DNA of 64,000 nucleotides from Gammaproteobacteria bacterium. GTDB taxonomy: Bacteria > Pseudomonadota > Gammaproteobacteria > Pseudomonadales > Alcanivoracaceae. Below the pieces are notes generated by a model that was not told the DNA's origin, made no database searches, and saw nothing but the letters and a program-made list of their open reading frames with translations. Both the position numbers and the translations under genes were made by a program. Positions 1 to 17,923 of this stretch are shown in pieces (position 1 is the stretch's first letter; each line of letters begins with the position of its first letter). Location of the stretch: positions 1-64,000 of the forward strand of contig JAGPVL010000006.1 of assembly GCA_018067045.1 (NCBI GenBank). The letters run 5' to 3'.

Positions 1-20
1 GGCATCTGCCGGCTTTTTTG
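1..20 (+). terminator. Partial rho-independent terminator at the window edge
   Basis: The first bases read GGCA-TC-TGCC followed by GGC and six T. This looks like the right part of a hairpin with a T-tract whose left arm is cut by the window start. It would end a plus-strand gene lying to the left. Confidence 0.45.
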
Positions 21-51
21 TTGCTCTTATTTAACGTGTACCTGAGTCTAT

Positions 52-2565
52 TTAGAATAGTTGTTCGGGTGATGTCGTGGTGCCGCCGTTATCAATCACG
101 GTGCTGTGATCTTGCTCTGGCAGATTTTCCTCTCGAAAGAATTCGAAAATGGCCGTTGGGTCGCCAGGGCGTGCGCGTTTTCCTGACTCCGGATTAATTC
201 GAACAGTGACGATGCCCGGGGGTTGTGGCAGGGTTTCTTCCGGTACGCCCTCCAATGCTGCTGCCATATACTGCATCCAGATGGGTAGCGCGGCGCGCCC
301 GCCATATTCGCCGCGACCTAGTGTGGAGGGCTCATCAAAACCAACCCATACTGTGGCGACCATTGCGGGTGCATAGCCTGAGAACCACGCATCGACTTGA
401 TCGTTGGTGGTGCCGGTTTTACCGGCAAGGTCGTGTCGACCGAGTGCGGATGCTTTGTATGCGGTTCCGCGTCGCACGACATCTTTCATCATTGAATCCA
501 TTAGCCATGCAGTGCGCGCATCAATGGCACGTTTGCGTTTTACTGTCGTATGGGGTTTGGCATTAGAGGCTGTGGTTGTGCCATCGCTGACTTCATCCTG
601 GGTCGCGCTGCAATCGTCATCACACAGCTGCACGGTTGGTGCCTGCCACAGAACTTCGTTGTTGCGATCTTCTATGCGTTCAATAAACCAAGGTTCGACA
701 CGATAGCCGCCGTTGGCAAAAATGCAGTACGCGGTGGCTAGCTCCATAGGAGAAAGTGCGGCGCTGCCGAGGGCGAGGGATAGGTCTCGCGGAAAGCGTT
801 CTGTCGGCAAGCCAAACTGACTGAGTGTTTGTTTGGCGTTGCCAATGCCTACTTGTTGAAGCATACGAATGGAGACAAGGTTTAGTGAGCGATAGAGTGC
901 TTCGCGGATTCTTGTCGGGCCGTAAAATTTGCTGCTGGCGCCGGTGGGGCGCCATGCGGTTTCGAGTTGTGAGTCTTCGAAAACAATGGGGGCGTCGTTG
1001 ATTAGGCTGGCGGGGGTGAGGCCATTGAGCAGCCCCGCGCTATAAATGAACGGCTTAAAGGCAGAGCCTGCCTGACGTTGTCCTTGTACAGCGCGATTAA
1101 AGTGAGACTGATAAAAGCTGTAACCACCCACGAGAGCGTTGATGGCGCCGGTTTTCGGATCGAGTGACACCATGGCGCTTTCTACTTGCGGCACTTGTGC
1201 TAGGCGCCAAGCCACCTTGTTGTGGCTCTCCGGCTGCGCGTTTGTTTCGGTTAGCTCGGGCTCGCTGCTTGAGTCTGTTGACGCGATTGGGCGCAGGCGA
1301 ACGATGTCGCCGAGTTTAAAAATATCGCTTGGCTGTGTTGGATCTTCGCCAACATAGTCAACGCTTTTATAGGGTTTTGCCCAGGCCATGTTCGCCCAGC
1401 TTAGGCTGACAATAGTACTGTCGGCGAGCATAAGTTGTGCGTCTTGTTCATCTATATGAGTGACTATGCCGGTGCTTAGGCCGCCCACTTCTTGTACTTG
1501 GCTTAGCCGTTTTCTTATTGGGGCCCAAAGGTCGTCACCCTCTGGATCGGACAATGCGGGGGCGGGAAGATCAATGTGGCCAATCGCGCCGCGCCAGCCA
1601 TGGCGTTCGTCGTATTCGTGCAGGCCGGTGCGAACTGCATTCACAGCGTTACGTTGTAGTTCGCTGTTAAGGGTGACAAATACGCGTAGCCCGCTGGTGT
1701 AGACCTCCTCTTGATCGTAGCGGCTGAGTATGTCTTGGCGAACCATTTCAGCAAGGTAAGAGGCGTCAACGTCTGGTGTTGTGCCGTGATAGCTAGCGGT
1801 AACGGGTTCTTCTTTTGCGGCGAGAAATTGTTCTTCACTGAGGATGCCGAGCGATGCCATGCGGCCGAGAATCCAGTTGCGTCGGGTTAGGGCACGACTC
1901 GGATTGGTGATCGGATTGTAGGCAGACGGTGCTTTCGGCAGGCCAGCGATCATTGCCAGCTGGGCGACACTGAGCTCGCTTAGCGATTTGCCGTAATACA
2001 CCTGAGCGGCTGCTTCGGCGCCGTAGGCGCGATGGCCGAGATAAATTTTGTTTAAGTAGAGAGCAAGAATCTCCTCTTTGCTCAGGATGTTCTCGATTTC
2101 GATCGCCAGTACGATTTCATTAAACTTGCGAATGAATTTCTGTTCACGGTCGAGAAAGAAGTTGCGGGCCACTTGCATGGTAATGGTGGAGCCGCCGGAG
2201 CGAATATCTTGGTAGCGCAATAGCTCGAGGGCGGCGCGGAACAGGCCGCGCATATCGACGCCGCCGTGCCGGAAGAATCGTTCATCTTCCGCGGCAAGAA
2301 CAGCTTTGACGAGATAGGGTGGAAATTGATCATATTGCAGTGGCGTGCGGCGCTTCTCGCCAAACTCGCCAATGAGTCGGTTGTCGCTTGAGTAGATGCG
2401 AAGAGGGATCTGATAATCCACGGAGCGCAGTTGCTCGGCGCGTGGCAGAAGGGGGGCAAGGTATAGGTACGTCGCCATTAGCACCATTAAAATCCCGGCG
2501 CAGCTAGCGACAAGCAGTAGGCCTAGGCGCCTCACCCATTTCCACGATTGAGGTTTTTGTAACAT
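52..2565 (-). CDS. mrcA: Penicillin-binding protein 1A (bifunctional transglycosylase/transpeptidase)
   Basis: Class A PBP that polymerises and cross-links peptidoglycan at the outer face of the inner membrane. An N-terminal membrane anchor (about residues 15-40) is followed by a GT51 glycosyltransferase domain with the EDERFFRHGGVD and GGSTITMQVARNFF motifs. After an OB-like insert comes the transpeptidase domain with the Ser active site in QAGSAFKPF, an SLN motif (YRSLNLVS) and KTGTT. The length (about 837 aa) fits PBP1A. I prefer the ATG at 2565, which has a GGAA about 6 nt upstream, over an upstream TTG at 2577. It is divergent from pilM, the same arrangement as ponA-pilM in Pseudomonas. 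The C-terminal tail is poorly conserved and Thr/Ser rich, as is common. Confidence 0.95.
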   Translation of the reverse strand: MLQKPQSWKWVRRLGLLLVASCAGILMVLMATYLYLAPLLPRAEQLRSVDYQIPLRIYSSDNRLIGEFGEKRRTPLQYDQFPPYLVKAVLAAEDERFFRHGGVDMRGLFRAALELLRYQDIRSGGSTITMQVARNFFLDREQKFIRKFNEIVLAIEIENILSKEEILALYLNKIYLGHRAYGAEAAAQVYYGKSLSELSVAQLAMIAGLPKAPSAYNPITNPSRALTRRNWILGRMASLGILSEEQFLAAKEEPVTASYHGTTPDVDASYLAEMVRQDILSRYDQEEVYTSGLRVFVTLNSELQRNAVNAVRTGLHEYDERHGWRGAIGHIDLPAPALSDPEGDDLWAPIRKRLSQVQEVGGLSTGIVTHIDEQDAQLMLADSTIVSLSWANMAWAKPYKSVDYVGEDPTQPSDIFKLGDIVRLRPIASTDSSSEPELTETNAQPESHNKVAWRLAQVPQVESAMVSLDPKTGAINALVGGYSFYQSHFNRAVQGQRQAGSAFKPFIYSAGLLNGLTPASLINDAPIVFEDSQLETAWRPTGASSKFYGPTRIREALYRSLNLVSIRMLQQVGIGNAKQTLSQFGLPTERFPRDLSLALGSAALSPMELATAYCIFANGGYRVEPWFIERIEDRNNEVLWQAPTVQLCDDDCSATQDEVSDGTTTASNAKPHTTVKRKRAIDARTAWLMDSMMKDVVRRGTAYKASALGRHDLAGKTGTTNDQVDAWFSGYAPAMVATVWVGFDEPSTLGRGEYGGRAALPIWMQYMAAALEGVPEETLPQPPGIVTVRINPESGKRARPGDPTAIFEFFREENLPEQDHSTVIDNGGTTTSPEQLF

Positions 2566-2751
2566 TTTGATTTCCAAGGGATGATTTCCTGTACTAGTAC
2601 TAAATACTCATGCGCTATCAGTGATGGGCGTCATTGTATGGCGGAATGTCTGTTGTGATCTAATATTCTTTCTGTTATTAGTAACACCTAAAGTGATTAG
2701 ACATGAGTATACGCTAAGTGTATATTTCTACGATAAAAAAAGGTCCGATAA

Positions 2752-4408
<1,657 letters not shown>

Positions 4409-4412
<4 letters not shown>

Positions 4413-5047
4413 GCGCGGCAGAAAAAAAGGCCTTTGATCTCCAGGAGTTTATTCAGTCTCTGCAGGAGCTGGATTACGAAAACGCCGGTGCGTGGCCTGC
4501 GGCTGTTAAGGCGTTGGCGGCCGTGGTGGTGTTAGTCATGGTTGTTGGTCTTGGCTACGTATTCGAAATTACGCCTAAATATGATCAGCTTCAGCGTTTG
4601 ACCGCAGAAGAGTCAAGCTTGATGGAGCAGTATGAAGCTAGGGCGTTTAAGGCACAAAATCTTGATCAATACCGTAAGCAGTTAGACGAAATGGAAGATA
4701 TGTTTGGGTCGTTATTGGCGCAGCTTCCGAAAGAAACCGAGGTGCCAGGACTGCTTGAAGATATTACGCACTCGGGTTTGGGTAGCGGTTTAGAGTTGCG
4801 CGAAATTAAGCTCGGGACTGAGGCGGTGAAAGAGTTTTATGCAGAGCTGCCGATTCAAATTGCGGCTACGGGCGATTATCACGGCTTTGGCGCCTTTGTA
4901 AGTGGTGTTGCTGCTTTGCCCCGTATCGTGACGCTCGGCGACTTTTCAATCAAGCGCTCCAGCAGCGATTTTGCCGGTTTGCTTAGTCTGGATATCACCG
5001 CTAAGACCTATCGTTATTCGTCCAGATCGGCAGGTAAGGGTAGATAA
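4409..5047 (+). CDS. pilO: Type IV pilus assembly protein PilO
   Basis: Inner-membrane partner of PilN. It has a short cytoplasmic segment with an acidic FIQSLQELDYENAGAWP stretch, one transmembrane helix at about residues 28-48, a periplasmic coiled coil (about 55-105) and a C-terminal ferredoxin-like domain. PilN/PilO heterodimers recruit PilP and set the spacing between the cytoplasmic motor and the PilQ secretin. At 212 aa it is typical. Its TAA stop shares one base with the first ATG of pilP. Confidence 0.94.
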
Positions 5048-5577
5048 TGATGAAAATTATTCGTATTTCATGTGTTTTGTTGTGCGCGGGGGCGTTGTTG
5101 GCCGGTTGCTCTTCCAATAATGAATACGCTGACTTGCAGGCCAAAATGGCTGAGATTAAAGCAAAGCCACGTGGTCGAATTCAACCGCCACCAGAGTTCA
5201 CGCCGATTGCTGCGGTTTCATACTCTGCGCATCAGTTGCGTAATCCGTTTATCCCTTCTGTGGATGGTGAGCTGGTGAACGTGCCAGTTGGGCGCAAGGT
5301 TGAGCCGGATTTCACGCGGCCGAAAGAATATCTTGAGCGCTTTCCGTTGGACTCTTTGCGTATGAAGGGTGCTTTGTCCAAGCCTGGCGGACCCTTGTAT
5401 GGATTGCTTGAGGATCCCTCTGGTGCTACCAATAGGGTGAAAGTTGGGGATTACGTTGGTAAGAACTTTGGCCATGTGGTGGAAGTAACTGAAACTGTTG
5501 TGAGTGTTTTGGAAATCGTTCCTGATGGCCAAGATGGGTGGGTAGAGCGCCCGCGAACCATTAAGTTGGTCGAATAA
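5047..5577 (+). CDS. pilP: Type IV pilus lipoprotein PilP
   Basis: Periplasmic lipoprotein that bridges the PilNO complex to the PilQ secretin. The signal peptide ends in a lipobox LLAGC with Cys21 from the first of two tandem Met codons. A flexible Pro-rich linker (about 40-65) contains the HQLRNPF motif, which in relatives contacts PilNO, and is followed by the compact beta-sandwich domain with RMKGAL, YGLLEDPSG and VKVGDYVGKN motifs. Either ATG (5047 or 5050) could start translation. pilQ follows after about 20 nt. Confidence 0.94.
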   Translation: MMKIIRISCVLLCAGALLAGCSSNNEYADLQAKMAEIKAKPRGRIQPPPEFTPIAAVSYSAHQLRNPFIPSVDGELVNVPVGRKVEPDFTRPKEYLERFPLDSLRMKGALSKPGGPLYGLLEDPSGATNRVKVGDYVGKNFGHVVEVTETVVSVLEIVPDGQDGWVERPRTIKLVE

Positions 5578-5598
5578 TTTATGCTGGAGATCGCAGCC

Positions 5599-7698
5599 AT
5601 GAAGTTTTCAAATAATCAAAAAATAATGAAGTCTCCAGTGCGTAACATGTGGCGGCTGTTGGGAGCGGGCGTCATTTTGCTTGCTACGTCGTCGGCGCAT
5701 GCGGTCGCATTGAAAAGTATGACTTATGCGTCATTGCCCGGCGATAAGCTCGAAGTGAAGCTTGAGTTTGATGGTACGCCGCCAGAGGTCAAGGGATACA
5801 GCATTGACCAGCCTGCACGGGTGGCGCTGGATTTGATCGGCGCAAGTAGTGACTTAGCGAGCAAGTACCATAACCTCGGAGCGGGCAACGCGCGCAATAT
5901 TACGGTGGTTGAAGCAAAAGACCGTACGCGTCTTATTGTTAACCTCGTGCAAGCGCAGGGTTACTCAACCGAAGTCGAGGGCAATAGCATTATTGTTGTT
6001 CTTGGGAATGACAAAGATACAAGCGAGTCAATCGCCTCTTCTAAGCAGGCGGCTGGCACCAATGCGCGGGGCTTAAAGGTGGTCGACTTCCGCCGTGGTT
6101 CGCAGGGCGAAGGGCAAGTTGTTATTAGTTTGTCGCAGTCATCTATTCCTGTTGACGTTCGTGAAGAGGGTGGTCGCATTATTGCTCGCTTTGTTGGGGC
6201 GGAGCTGCCGAAAGATTTGCATCGTCGCTTAGATGTAACCGACTTTGCTACACCGGTGCGTTTTGTTGATGCCAAGTATGACGGCAAAGACAGTGTTATT
6301 TCGATCGAGTCTACCGGTACGTGGGAATATCTTGCTTACCAGGCCGATGATCAGTTCACCATTAATGTGAAGCCTATGTCGCAGGCAGAGTCTGCTAAGC
6401 GCAAAAAAGACGCATTCCAGTATACCGGTGAGAAGCTTTCGTTAAGTTTCCAGGACATTGAAGTGCGTTCGGTGCTGCAGTTGATTGCGGATTTTACCGG
6501 CATGAACTTGGTGGCGTCTGACACGGTAAGCGGTCGAATTACGTTACGTTTGCAGAACGTGCCGTGGGATCAGGCGTTAGACCTGATTCTAAAGACCAAA
6601 GGCTTAGATAAACGTCAAGTCGGCAATGTGTTGTTAGTTGCGCCGGCGGATGAGATTGCTGCACGAGAGCAATTAGAGCTTGAAAGCCAGAAAAAGGTTG
6701 AGGCATTGGCGCCGTTGCGCACGCAGTATGTGCGGATTAACTATGCCAAGGCGGGCGAGATGGCGGCTTTAATTCAGGCTGAAGGTTCTTTGCTGACTGC
6801 GCGCGGAACCATTACTACAGATGAGCGAACCAATACGCTGATCATTCAGGATACCGAGGCTAAGTTGGCGGAAGTGAATGAAGTGGTTTCCATATTGGAT
6901 ATCCCGGTACAGCAAGTGCTGATCGAGTCCCGCGTTGTCATTGCATCGACCAACGTGGCAAAAGAGATGGGGGTTCGCTGGGGGGTTACGGCAATTAACC
7001 AAAACCCTAATGTAGGTCACTCGACGTTCTTTGGTGGTAGCCAGCTTGGCATACATGAGAATGTTGAGTCGATCACTCAAAACCAAGAGTTTACGTTTAG
7101 CAAGAACTCGCTGGCGATGGACTTCGGTGTTCAGGGCACAAACGCGTCGCGATTTGCCTTGGGTTTTTATGATGGAAATTCGGGTTTGATTGATCTTGAG
7201 TTGTCCGCGCTTGATGCGCAGGGCGATGCGGAGCTAGTGGCAACGCCGAAAGTGCTAACCGCGGATCAGCAGCCGGCTCTGATTGCATCAGGTCAACAGA
7301 TTGGTTATCAAACGGCGACAGCGTCAGGCGCTACGCAGATTGCCTTTATCGAAGCAGAGTTGCGCTTAGAAGTAACGCCGCAGATCACACCGGAAGGCAA
7401 GGTGCTGATGGAGATTAAGGTCAACAATGATTCGGTCAGCAGCGATTCATCGTCTAGTCAGCCGTTGCTGGATACCAACCGCTTGGAAACATCGGTATTG
7501 GTTGGCGACGGTGAGACGGTGGTGCTTGGCGGTATCTTCCAGCAGGCAACCAGTCATAGCATTATCAAGACGCCGCTGTTGGGTGATCTACCTTGGATTG
7601 GTAACCTGTTTCGCAAGAAGACCAATAGCGATATCAAACAAGAGCTGTTGATTTTTATCACTCCGAAGGTGGTCAAAGACACCTACGCAACAAACTGA
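5599..7698 (+). CDS. pilQ: Type IV pilus secretin PilQ
   Basis: Outer-membrane secretin forming the gated pore through which the type IV pilus is extruded; also used for DNA uptake in competent relatives. A signal peptide (hydrophobic stretch ending ATSSAHA) leads to two AMIN peptidoglycan-binding domains. Then come the secretin/TonB short N-terminal domain (LSFQDIEVRSVLQLIADFTG), an N1 domain, and the secretin core with VPLLGDLPWIGNLF-type C-terminal motif (here TPLLGDLPWIGNLF). I chose the ATG at 5599 because a GGAG lies about 10 nt before it; an in-frame ATG at 5581 lacks a ribosome site. Length about 699 aa. aroK follows after 10 nt. Confidence 0.95.
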   Translation: MKFSNNQKIMKSPVRNMWRLLGAGVILLATSSAHAVALKSMTYASLPGDKLEVKLEFDGTPPEVKGYSIDQPARVALDLIGASSDLASKYHNLGAGNARNITVVEAKDRTRLIVNLVQAQGYSTEVEGNSIIVVLGNDKDTSESIASSKQAAGTNARGLKVVDFRRGSQGEGQVVISLSQSSIPVDVREEGGRIIARFVGAELPKDLHRRLDVTDFATPVRFVDAKYDGKDSVISIESTGTWEYLAYQADDQFTINVKPMSQAESAKRKKDAFQYTGEKLSLSFQDIEVRSVLQLIADFTGMNLVASDTVSGRITLRLQNVPWDQALDLILKTKGLDKRQVGNVLLVAPADEIAAREQLELESQKKVEALAPLRTQYVRINYAKAGEMAALIQAEGSLLTARGTITTDERTNTLIIQDTEAKLAEVNEVVSILDIPVQQVLIESRVVIASTNVAKEMGVRWGVTAINQNPNVGHSTFFGGSQLGIHENVESITQNQEFTFSKNSLAMDFGVQGTNASRFALGFYDGNSGLIDLELSALDAQGDAELVATPKVLTADQQPALIASGQQIGYQTATASGATQIAFIEAELRLEVTPQITPEGKVLMEIKVNNDSVSSDSSSSQPLLDTNRLETSVLVGDGETVVLGGIFQQATSHSIIKTPLLGDLPWIGNLFRKKTNSDIKQELLIFITPKVVKDTYATN

Positions 7699-7708
7699 TA
7701 GGGGTGTT

Positions 7709-8239
7709 ATGTCGTCTGACATCCCTGCTGTTTTTCTAATCGGGCCCATGGGTGCTGGCAAAAGCACCCTTGGGCGCCACCTCTCTCAGCTATTAAAACG
7801 CCCCTTTTACGACTCGGATAAAGTGATCGAGGAGCGGACGGGTGCGGATATTCCGTGGATTTTCGACATGGAAGGCGAGGAAGGTTTTCGGCGTCGTGAA
7901 GAAGAAATTATTGATGAGCTGACCCAGCTTTCCGGTATCGTTATGGCAACGGGCGGGGGCGTCGTGATGCATGAAATTAATCGGCAGCGGTTACATGAGC
8001 GCGGCACGGTGATTTACCTTTGGACTCCGGTCGAGATTCAGTTGGCGCGGACACGGCATGACCGCGGCCGACCTCTGTTGCAAGGCAGCGACCCTGAATC
8101 GGTATTAATAAAATTGTTTGCGACACGAGATCCCTTGTATCGCGAAGCTGCTCACCACCTCGTATCAACGGCCTCCGGAAGCTTCCGTAAAGTGACCGAT
8201 GATGTTCTGGCTTGTCTGGGTCTAGAAGGCGCTGGATAA
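7709..8239 (+). CDS. aroK: Shikimate kinase
   Basis: Cytosolic kinase phosphorylating shikimate at the 3-hydroxyl with ATP, the fifth step of the shikimate pathway to aromatic amino acids. The Walker A loop GPMGAGKST is at residues 12-20, the shikimate-binding DSD motif follows near 34-36, and the GGG of ATGGGVV near 80. The lid carries RTRHDRGRPLL. At 176 aa it is a full-length single-domain enzyme. It lies in tandem with aroB, as in most gammaproteobacteria, downstream of pilQ. Confidence 0.96.
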   Translation: MSSDIPAVFLIGPMGAGKSTLGRHLSQLLKRPFYDSDKVIEERTGADIPWIFDMEGEEGFRRREEEIIDELTQLSGIVMATGGGVVMHEINRQRLHERGTVIYLWTPVEIQLARTRHDRGRPLLQGSDPESVLIKLFATRDPLYREAAHHLVSTASGSFRKVTDDVLACLGLEGAG

Positions 8240-8260
8240 TGCCTCGTTCAGGAGGCTCAC

Positions 8261-9346
8261 ATGAAAACCCTCAACGTATCACTCGCTGATCGCTCATACC
8301 CAATTTACATCGGCCCTGCTTTGCTCGGCGGCGATTATATTCGTCGTCATCTCCGCGCCAGCCAAGTTATGGTGGTGACCAATGAAACCGTTGCTCCTTT
8401 ATATCTGAATAGAGTGGTCGATGGACTCTCGGGATTACAAGTTGAAACGCTCATTTTGCCCGATGGCGAGCAGTTTAAATCGCTCGCCGTGCTCGAGCGT
8501 GTGTTCGATGCGTTGCTCAAGGGCAGGCATGCGCGTACGACGACTTTGGTTGCGTTGGGTGGCGGCGTTGTCGGTGACATGACCGGTTTTGCGGCAGCAT
8601 GTTATCAGCGCGGAGTTGATTTTATTCAGGTGCCGACGACCTTGCTGGCGCAGGTTGATTCGTCGGTGGGCGGTAAGACTGCGGTGAATCATCCGCTGGG
8701 CAAGAATATGATCGGCGCGTTTTATCAGCCTAAAGCGGTGGTGATTGATACGGATGTGTTAGTGACGTTGCCGGATCGCGAGTTATCGGCAGGCTTAGCG
8801 GAAGTTATAAAGTATGGATTAATTCGCGACGCGGAATTTTTTCGCTGGCTTGAAGTCAATATGGGGCTGTTACTTGCACGCGACGTTGCTGCGTTAAGCT
8901 ACGCTATTGAGCGTAGCTGCAATAATAAAGCTGAGGTGGTCGCCGCAGATGAGACGGAGCAGGGCGATCGTGCACTGCTTAATCTTGGCCACACCTTTGG
9001 TCATGCCATCGAAACGGCAACTGGCTACGGTCAATGGCTGCATGGCGAAGCGGTAGGCGCGGGTATGATGATGGCTGCCCGTTTGTCAGCTGCGCAAGGG
9101 TGGTTGGACCCAGGGCTGCTAGGCCGTATTGAGGTGCTATTAACGTCCGCAAGGCTGCCTGTTACGCCCCCGGAAAACATGTCGGCGGATGATTTTTCCC
9201 GCAATATGGCGCTGGATAAAAAAGTACACGACGGCCAGTTACGATTGATTTTGTTGAACGATATTGGCAAAGCCATTTTGACGGCGGATTACGATAAGCA
9301 GTTGCTTGATAACCTTTTGAAAGAACAGTGCCGCGGAGATAGTTGA
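8261..9346 (+). CDS. aroB: 3-dehydroquinate synthase
   Basis: NAD- and metal-dependent cyclisation of DAHP to 3-dehydroquinate, the second shikimate-pathway step. Visible are the NAD-binding [13 protein letters not shown] (about 97-109), the [19 protein letters not shown] active-site stretch, and metal ligands in EVIKYG and the [12 protein letters not shown] and [10 protein letters not shown] segments. The 361-aa length is normal. A strong AGGAGG lies 6-7 nt before the ATG. A TTG-initiated SPOR gene begins 1 nt after its stop. Confidence 0.96.
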   Translation: MKTLNVSLADRSYPIYIGPALLGGDYIRRHLRASQVMVVTNETVAPLYLNRVVDGLSGLQVETLILPDGEQFKSLAVLERVFDALLKGRHARTTTLVALGGGVVGDMTGFAAACYQRGVDFIQVPTTLLAQVDSSVGGKTAVNHPLGKNMIGAFYQPKAVVIDTDVLVTLPDRELSAGLAEVIKYGLIRDAEFFRWLEVNMGLLLARDVAALSYAIERSCNNKAEVVAADETEQGDRALLNLGHTFGHAIETATGYGQWLHGEAVGAGMMMAARLSAAQGWLDPGLLGRIEVLLTSARLPVTPPENMSADDFSRNMALDKKVHDGQLRLILLNDIGKAILTADYDKQLLDNLLKEQCRGDS

Positions 9347-9347
9347 G

Positions 9348-10631
9348 TTGGAAAATCGTTTGAGTCACGAAGAAGTTGTCGAGCAAAGTGCACAGGTCGT
9401 ACAGGGCGGTAGACTGGCCCTGCTGACCTCTGTCGATCCGTCGCTGCTCTCTTCGTTACTCGGCGACATTGCGGTATGGCTGATGGAGTCCGGCGACGAT
9501 GTTATGCGTATTGATGCGCTTGAATCACACTCTGCCGCAGATATTATCAGCGACCTGTGCCGCTATCTCGAGATCGGCGGTCAGGACCTCATGACTGGAT
9601 TGCGTATGCGGGGGGAGGCAGGTAATCCCGTATGCGTGGTCATTGATAATGTCGAATGCTTAGAGGGTAAGGCGCTGCAGGTTTTGCGTAGCGTGCTGGA
9701 GGGAACCTCCGGTGGGGTGGGCTTGCTGTTGGGCGGAGAGCCCGATACACAGCTCTATTTGGAAGACGCGGGCATCGCGCAGCCATTCTTTATTGATATT
9801 GATACAGACGCGGTGCTGCCTGAGTACCATGATGCTGAAGACGACGATGGCGCTGCCGTTGGCGTTGTCGCACAGCTGCCTTGGCGCCATATTTTTGCAG
9901 CGGCAGGCCTGGGGTTATTAGCGTGGCTTTTTTGGCCGACAGACCAAGTTGAGCCGGATACTCGTAATCTTAGCTTGCCAGCAAAACTGGATGATCAGAC
10001 TGTCGACGCAAAGTCGTCCGCCGATAGCGCTAGTGTAGATGGCGAGCAAATAGATAATGGCAGTAGTGATAAGGATTTGCCGCGTTTAGCAGCAATGGCT
10101 GAAGCGCCAGACGTTTTCGTGCCCAAGAAAAGAGCGCCCGACCTGACCGAGCCCGCCGCACGAGAAGCTTCATCTGCGCCAGAGGAGCCCGTCGCTAAGG
10201 CGCAAGCCGCGCCTAAGCCTGCTCCTAGCCAGCCGAAGCCGGTGCCGAAGCCTGTGACGAAAAGCCCGCCAGCTGAGAAGAGCGTAGCCGCTGTGCGTGA
10301 ACCCAGTCTTACAGGGCTTGCGGCAGATCTTGGCTACCACCAAGAAGAGTGGCTGCTGACGCGCCCAGCATCGCAGTGGGTGCTGCAGGTGGCGCTTGCC
10401 ACCAGCGAAGACGGTGCGCGTAGTTTGCTTGATCAGATCGGCCGCTCAGCTAGCGCGTATTACCGCACGACGCGCAACGATCGTCATGTCTACATCGTCT
10501 TGGCCGGCCCTTGGCCGACCCGTGATGCGGCTGCAGCCGGCAAGACGTCCTTACCGGCCGCTTTACGGGCTCTTGGGCCGTTTCCGCGGGCGCTGTCTAC
10601 GGTGCATAAGGAAATAGGGATAACGCCTTAG
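9348..10631 (+). CDS. DamX-like SPOR-domain cell division protein with degenerate ATPase-like N-terminus
   Basis: The layout matches the DamX-like protein after aroB in pseudomonads. An N-terminal AAA-like domain (about 1-150) keeps a Walker-B-like VCVVIDNVECL but has no GxxGxGKS/T Walker A loop (the spot reads GGRLALLTSVDP). One transmembrane helix follows at about 178-196, then an Ala/Pro/Lys-rich linker (about 255-320), and a C-terminal SPOR domain (about 345-425) with WVLQVALATSEDGA. SPOR domains bind septal peptidoglycan lacking stem peptides, so a role at the division site is likely. The start is a TTG at 9348; the next Met codons are far downstream. Length 427 aa. Confidence 0.85.
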   Translation: MENRLSHEEVVEQSAQVVQGGRLALLTSVDPSLLSSLLGDIAVWLMESGDDVMRIDALESHSAADIISDLCRYLEIGGQDLMTGLRMRGEAGNPVCVVIDNVECLEGKALQVLRSVLEGTSGGVGLLLGGEPDTQLYLEDAGIAQPFFIDIDTDAVLPEYHDAEDDDGAAVGVVAQLPWRHIFAAAGLGLLAWLFWPTDQVEPDTRNLSLPAKLDDQTVDAKSSADSASVDGEQIDNGSSDKDLPRLAAMAEAPDVFVPKKRAPDLTEPAAREASSAPEEPVAKAQAAPKPAPSQPKPVPKPVTKSPPAEKSVAAVREPSLTGLAADLGYHQEEWLLTRPASQWVLQVALATSEDGARSLLDQIGRSASAYYRTTRNDRHVYIVLAGPWPTRDAAAAGKTSLPAALRALGPFPRALSTVHKEIGITP

Positions 10632-10766
10632 CGCCCCCTACTTAACACAGGCTATTTGTCCGTTAGCAGCGCTGTGTGTAGAATGTCCCTCCCTTTTCGC
10701 CGTCGTCACTTTCCAGACGCGCATTGCCTTCGATAAGTCTCTGATTTCCAAAGAGGAATGGTTTAA

Positions 10767-16665
<5,899 letters not shown>

Positions 16666-16723
16666 GGGCATGACGTTTAAGTGCGTGTGTACACCGGCAC
16701 GGTAAAGAGAATGCGCCAAAAGA

Positions 16724-16746
16724 GGCTCGCGAAGCGGGCCTTTTTT
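16724..16746 (+). terminator. Rho-independent terminator after gltBD
   Basis: A 7-bp stem GGCTCGC-GAA-GCGGGCC (one G-U pair) is followed directly by six T. It lies 58 nt after the gltD stop and separates gltBD from hemE. Confidence 0.85.
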
Positions 16747-16849
16747 GTATCTACTGATTTTGTCGGAAGAGCCTTTCTAATGAAGTGTTTAGGCGCTTGT
16801 TTTTAAGCAATTTTAGATACTGCTTGTTGTGTAAAAGGGTAGACAGACT

Positions 16850-17899
16850 ATGACCGAATTAAAGAATGATCGTTTTCTTAAAGCGCTTGCTCGTGAGCCT
16901 GTTGATCGCACCCCCATTTGGATGATGCGACAGGCGGGTCGTTATTTGCCAGAGTATCGCGCCTCTCGTGCGAAAGCAGGCAGCTTTATGGATCTGTGCA
17001 CCAACCCGGATATGGCTTGTGAGGTCACCATGCAGCCGCTCGAACGTTACCCTTTGGATGCGGCGATTTTATTTTCGGATATTTTGACTATCCCTGATGC
17101 GATGGGGCTAGGGCTCTATTTTGAAACCGGCGAAGGACCGCGTTTTCGTAAGACAGTGCGTACCGAGGCAGAGGTAAGCGCATTAGAAATTCCTGATGTG
17201 AATACCAGCCTGGATTACGTGATGAAAGCGGTGAGCACAATTCGTGGCGAGCTGAATGGTCGCGTGCCGTTGATAGGTTTTTCAGGCAGCCCTTGGACCT
17301 TGGCAACCTACATGGTTGAAGGTGGCTCATCGAAAGATTTTCGGCGCCTCAAAGCAATGATCTATGATCAGCCTGAAATCGCGCATCAGTTACTCGATAA
17401 GCTGGCGCAAACGGTAACGGCGTATCTTAATGCGCAAATTCTCAGCGGCGCGCAAGCAGTGCAGATTTTTGATACCTGGGGCGGTGCTTTGTCGGCTAGC
17501 GCGTACGAAGAGTTTTCGCTCAGTTATATGCGTCAGATTGTAAGCGGGTTGATCCGCGAGCATGAGGGTCGCAAGGTGCCGGTTATTTTATTCACTAAGA
17601 ATGGCGGCCTGTGGTTAGAACAAATGGCTGACACAGGCTGTGACGCACTGGGCCTAGATTGGACAATTAATATTGGCGATGCCCGTCGTCGCGTTGGCGA
17701 CCGGGTTGCGCTACAAGGCAACATGGATCCGGCGGTGCTGTATGCATCACCGCAAACCATTCGTAAGGAAGTGAAAAAGATCCTGACCGACTTTGGTGAT
17801 CACCCTGGCCATATTTTTAATCTCGGCCACGGCATTACGCCTGAGGTTGATCCTGAACACGCGAAAGCCTTTATCGAGGCAGTTGTTGAGTTCGGCTAA
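16850..17899 (+). CDS. hemE: Uroporphyrinogen decarboxylase
   Basis: Cofactor-free decarboxylation of the four acetate side chains of uroporphyrinogen III to coproporphyrinogen III in haem synthesis. Signature 1 is [16 protein letters not shown] (about 23-38); the catalytic Asp lies in [14 protein letters not shown]; signature 2 is [17 protein letters not shown]; the C-terminus has [15 protein letters not shown]. At 349 aa it is full length. Its position after gltD is the same as in Pseudomonas. The ribosome site is weak (GTAGACAGACT). Confidence 0.97.
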   Translation: MTELKNDRFLKALAREPVDRTPIWMMRQAGRYLPEYRASRAKAGSFMDLCTNPDMACEVTMQPLERYPLDAAILFSDILTIPDAMGLGLYFETGEGPRFRKTVRTEAEVSALEIPDVNTSLDYVMKAVSTIRGELNGRVPLIGFSGSPWTLATYMVEGGSSKDFRRLKAMIYDQPEIAHQLLDKLAQTVTAYLNAQILSGAQAVQIFDTWGGALSASAYEEFSLSYMRQIVSGLIREHEGRKVPVILFTKNGGLWLEQMADTGCDALGLDWTINIGDARRRVGDRVALQGNMDPAVLYASPQTIRKEVKKILTDFGDHPGHIFNLGHGITPEVDPEHAKAFIEAVVEFG

Positions 17900-17923
17900 T
17901 TAAACGGCCATGCGATGTAATCA

